A stretch of 64,000 nucleotides of DNA from positions 15,458,930 to 15,522,929 of the forward strand of contig OZ026598.1 in assembly GCA_964020085.1 (NCBI GenBank), written 5' to 3'. The stretch's first letter is position 1. The number at the start of each line of letters is the position of its first letter. The stretch comes from Micromussa lordhowensis (taxonomy: Eukaryota; Cnidaria; Anthozoa; Scleractinia; Lobophylliidae). The notes under the pieces are model-generated. The model was given only the letters and a program-made list of their open reading frames with translations, was not told where the DNA came from and made no database searches. A program made the position numbers and the translations under genes. This document shows positions 63,378 through 64,000 of this stretch, in pieces.

Positions 63378-64000
63378 AGCAATTTTTCTTCTGCAAGATA
63401 CGCGGAGAAGCCAAATTTATAGAGATTTGTCGGCCGGAAACCAACAGAAACATCTTTCACTGAGGTTTGCTACAAAAGGAGAAATTTATCTCTCGAGGAA
63501 CTCAAAAACGATTAAAATAATACGAGAGTAATTGCGAATTAAAGCTCAAATGATTTCGATTAGGACAGTGTAACAATAGGTAGTTGTTCTAAGTTATGTT
63601 CTTGTGAAGAAATGTCTAACTAAGGTGATACGTTTTGTTTATAGACGGCTGAGAACTTTGATAGATTCCAGCAATGCACCAAGGAAATGTTTTCCGTTAC
63701 GTTTAAATCATCTCCTTAAAACCGGTTTGACCTGATCCCAACAAGCTATGTCCGCCATTTTGAATCATCAAATCCAACCGGTGTCGAACCCAGTCTGACC
63801 GGTTTGACAGTGCACCCTCATTGGTTCTCAGACAAGTCTTTGTTCTTTCTCTATATAAGCGCGATATCACCCGGATGGTTGGGCGGTACGTTCACTCCAA
63901 TACAACACACACATCTCTCTTAAAAAGTCATGCAATATTCAATAATAAAACTCTTAAAACAATACATGTTTAACAGTATTCTCTCTCTCAATTTCCTTCA
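63378..64000 (+). repeat. Partial unit at right edge
   Basis: The first 623 bases of a unit, ending before the hairpin region. C to G at 63783 (as units 29 and 30) and C to G at 63927 just before the ATG of the 5' ORF. The array clearly continues beyond the window. Confidence 0.97.

Larger units (their letters stand above)
1..64000 (+). repeat. Tandem array of 1,438-bp units
   Basis: The window holds 44 complete head-to-tail copies plus two partial end copies of one unit, all in the same orientation. I set unit borders at the 5' end of a minus-strand open frame, whose position recurs at spacings of 1438 in most cases and 1432, 1437, 1439, 1441 or 1442 in the rest. Length changes come from a 4-bp CATG duplication, a homopolymer A run of 7 to 9, a single-base loss and one 6-bp deletion. 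No inserted element or inverted copy interrupts it. Motifs are eukaryotic (TATA, CCAAT, AATAAA, GTAAGG donor). The array could be an amplified small-gene cluster or a complex satellite; I cannot separate these from sequence alone. Confidence 0.99.

Noticed and set aside
1..64000. 5S rRNA, rDNA spacer, snRNA or spliced-leader RNA array
   Set aside because: I found no 5S, U1, U2, U5 or U6 core sequence, and no short exon followed by a donor and a clear Sm site near either predicted start.
1..64000. Histone gene cluster
   Set aside because: The divergent layout and CCAAT/TATA are reminiscent, but no histone-like protein or histone 3' stem-loop is present.
1..64000. CRISPR array or bacterial/phage region
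   Set aside because: The repeat is far too long, has no variable spacers and no cas genes, and the promoter and poly(A) motifs are eukaryotic.
1..64000. Tandem transposon or retroelement copies
   Set aside because: No transposase or reverse transcriptase frame, no terminal repeats or target-site duplications, and no ORF over about 80 codons.

Overview
The whole 64 kb window is one head-to-tail tandem array. A single unit of about 1,438 bp repeats 44 times in full (92 to 63377), with a 91-base partial copy on the left and a 623-base partial copy on the right. All copies point the same way and nothing else is inserted. The array runs past both window edges, so its true size and its flanking sequence cannot be seen. 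By eye, copies differ from the consensus at zero to about nine positions each. Units 18, 32 and 35 look identical to the consensus.

The signals are eukaryotic. Each unit has two TATA boxes, a reverse CCAAT box, AATAAA hexamers on both strands and a near-ideal 5' splice site (AAG|GTAAGG). There are no Shine-Dalgarno-led genes and no recognisable bacterial or phage proteins. I cannot name the organism. No open frame reaches 100 codons, and no protein matches a family I recognise.

Within a unit (coordinates of unit 1) the layout is orderly. A promoter-like block at 431-573 holds three ACCGGT motifs, a GCCATTTT motif, reverse CCAAT and TATATAAG, and points right. About 430 bp to its left, a second TATA box (127-135, recurring at 1565-1573) points left. 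The rightward region carries a hairpin pair (715-753), a 34-codon ORF (760-864), a short signal-peptide-like ORF ending at a strong splice donor (1008-1090) and AATAAA at 1144. The leftward region (from about 1543 down) carries a hydrophobic-then-polar open frame (1529-1335) and two AATAAA hexamers at 1267-1257. Each unit therefore reads as two small RNA polymerase II transcription units, diverging between units and converging within a unit, like a compact divergent gene pair amplified in tandem. That reading is inference. A satellite derived from such a locus, with chance ORFs, is the main alternative.

The variants record how the array evolves. One C allele is confined to the first 15 units. 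Units 13 and 14 are a fresh duplicate pair. Units 20-25 show a three-unit echo. Units 28 and 34 share a three-part haplotype. These patterns fit unequal exchange and local gene conversion. Substitutions in the main minus-strand frame are mostly amino-acid changing and include one stop, so I see no sign of purifying selection on it.
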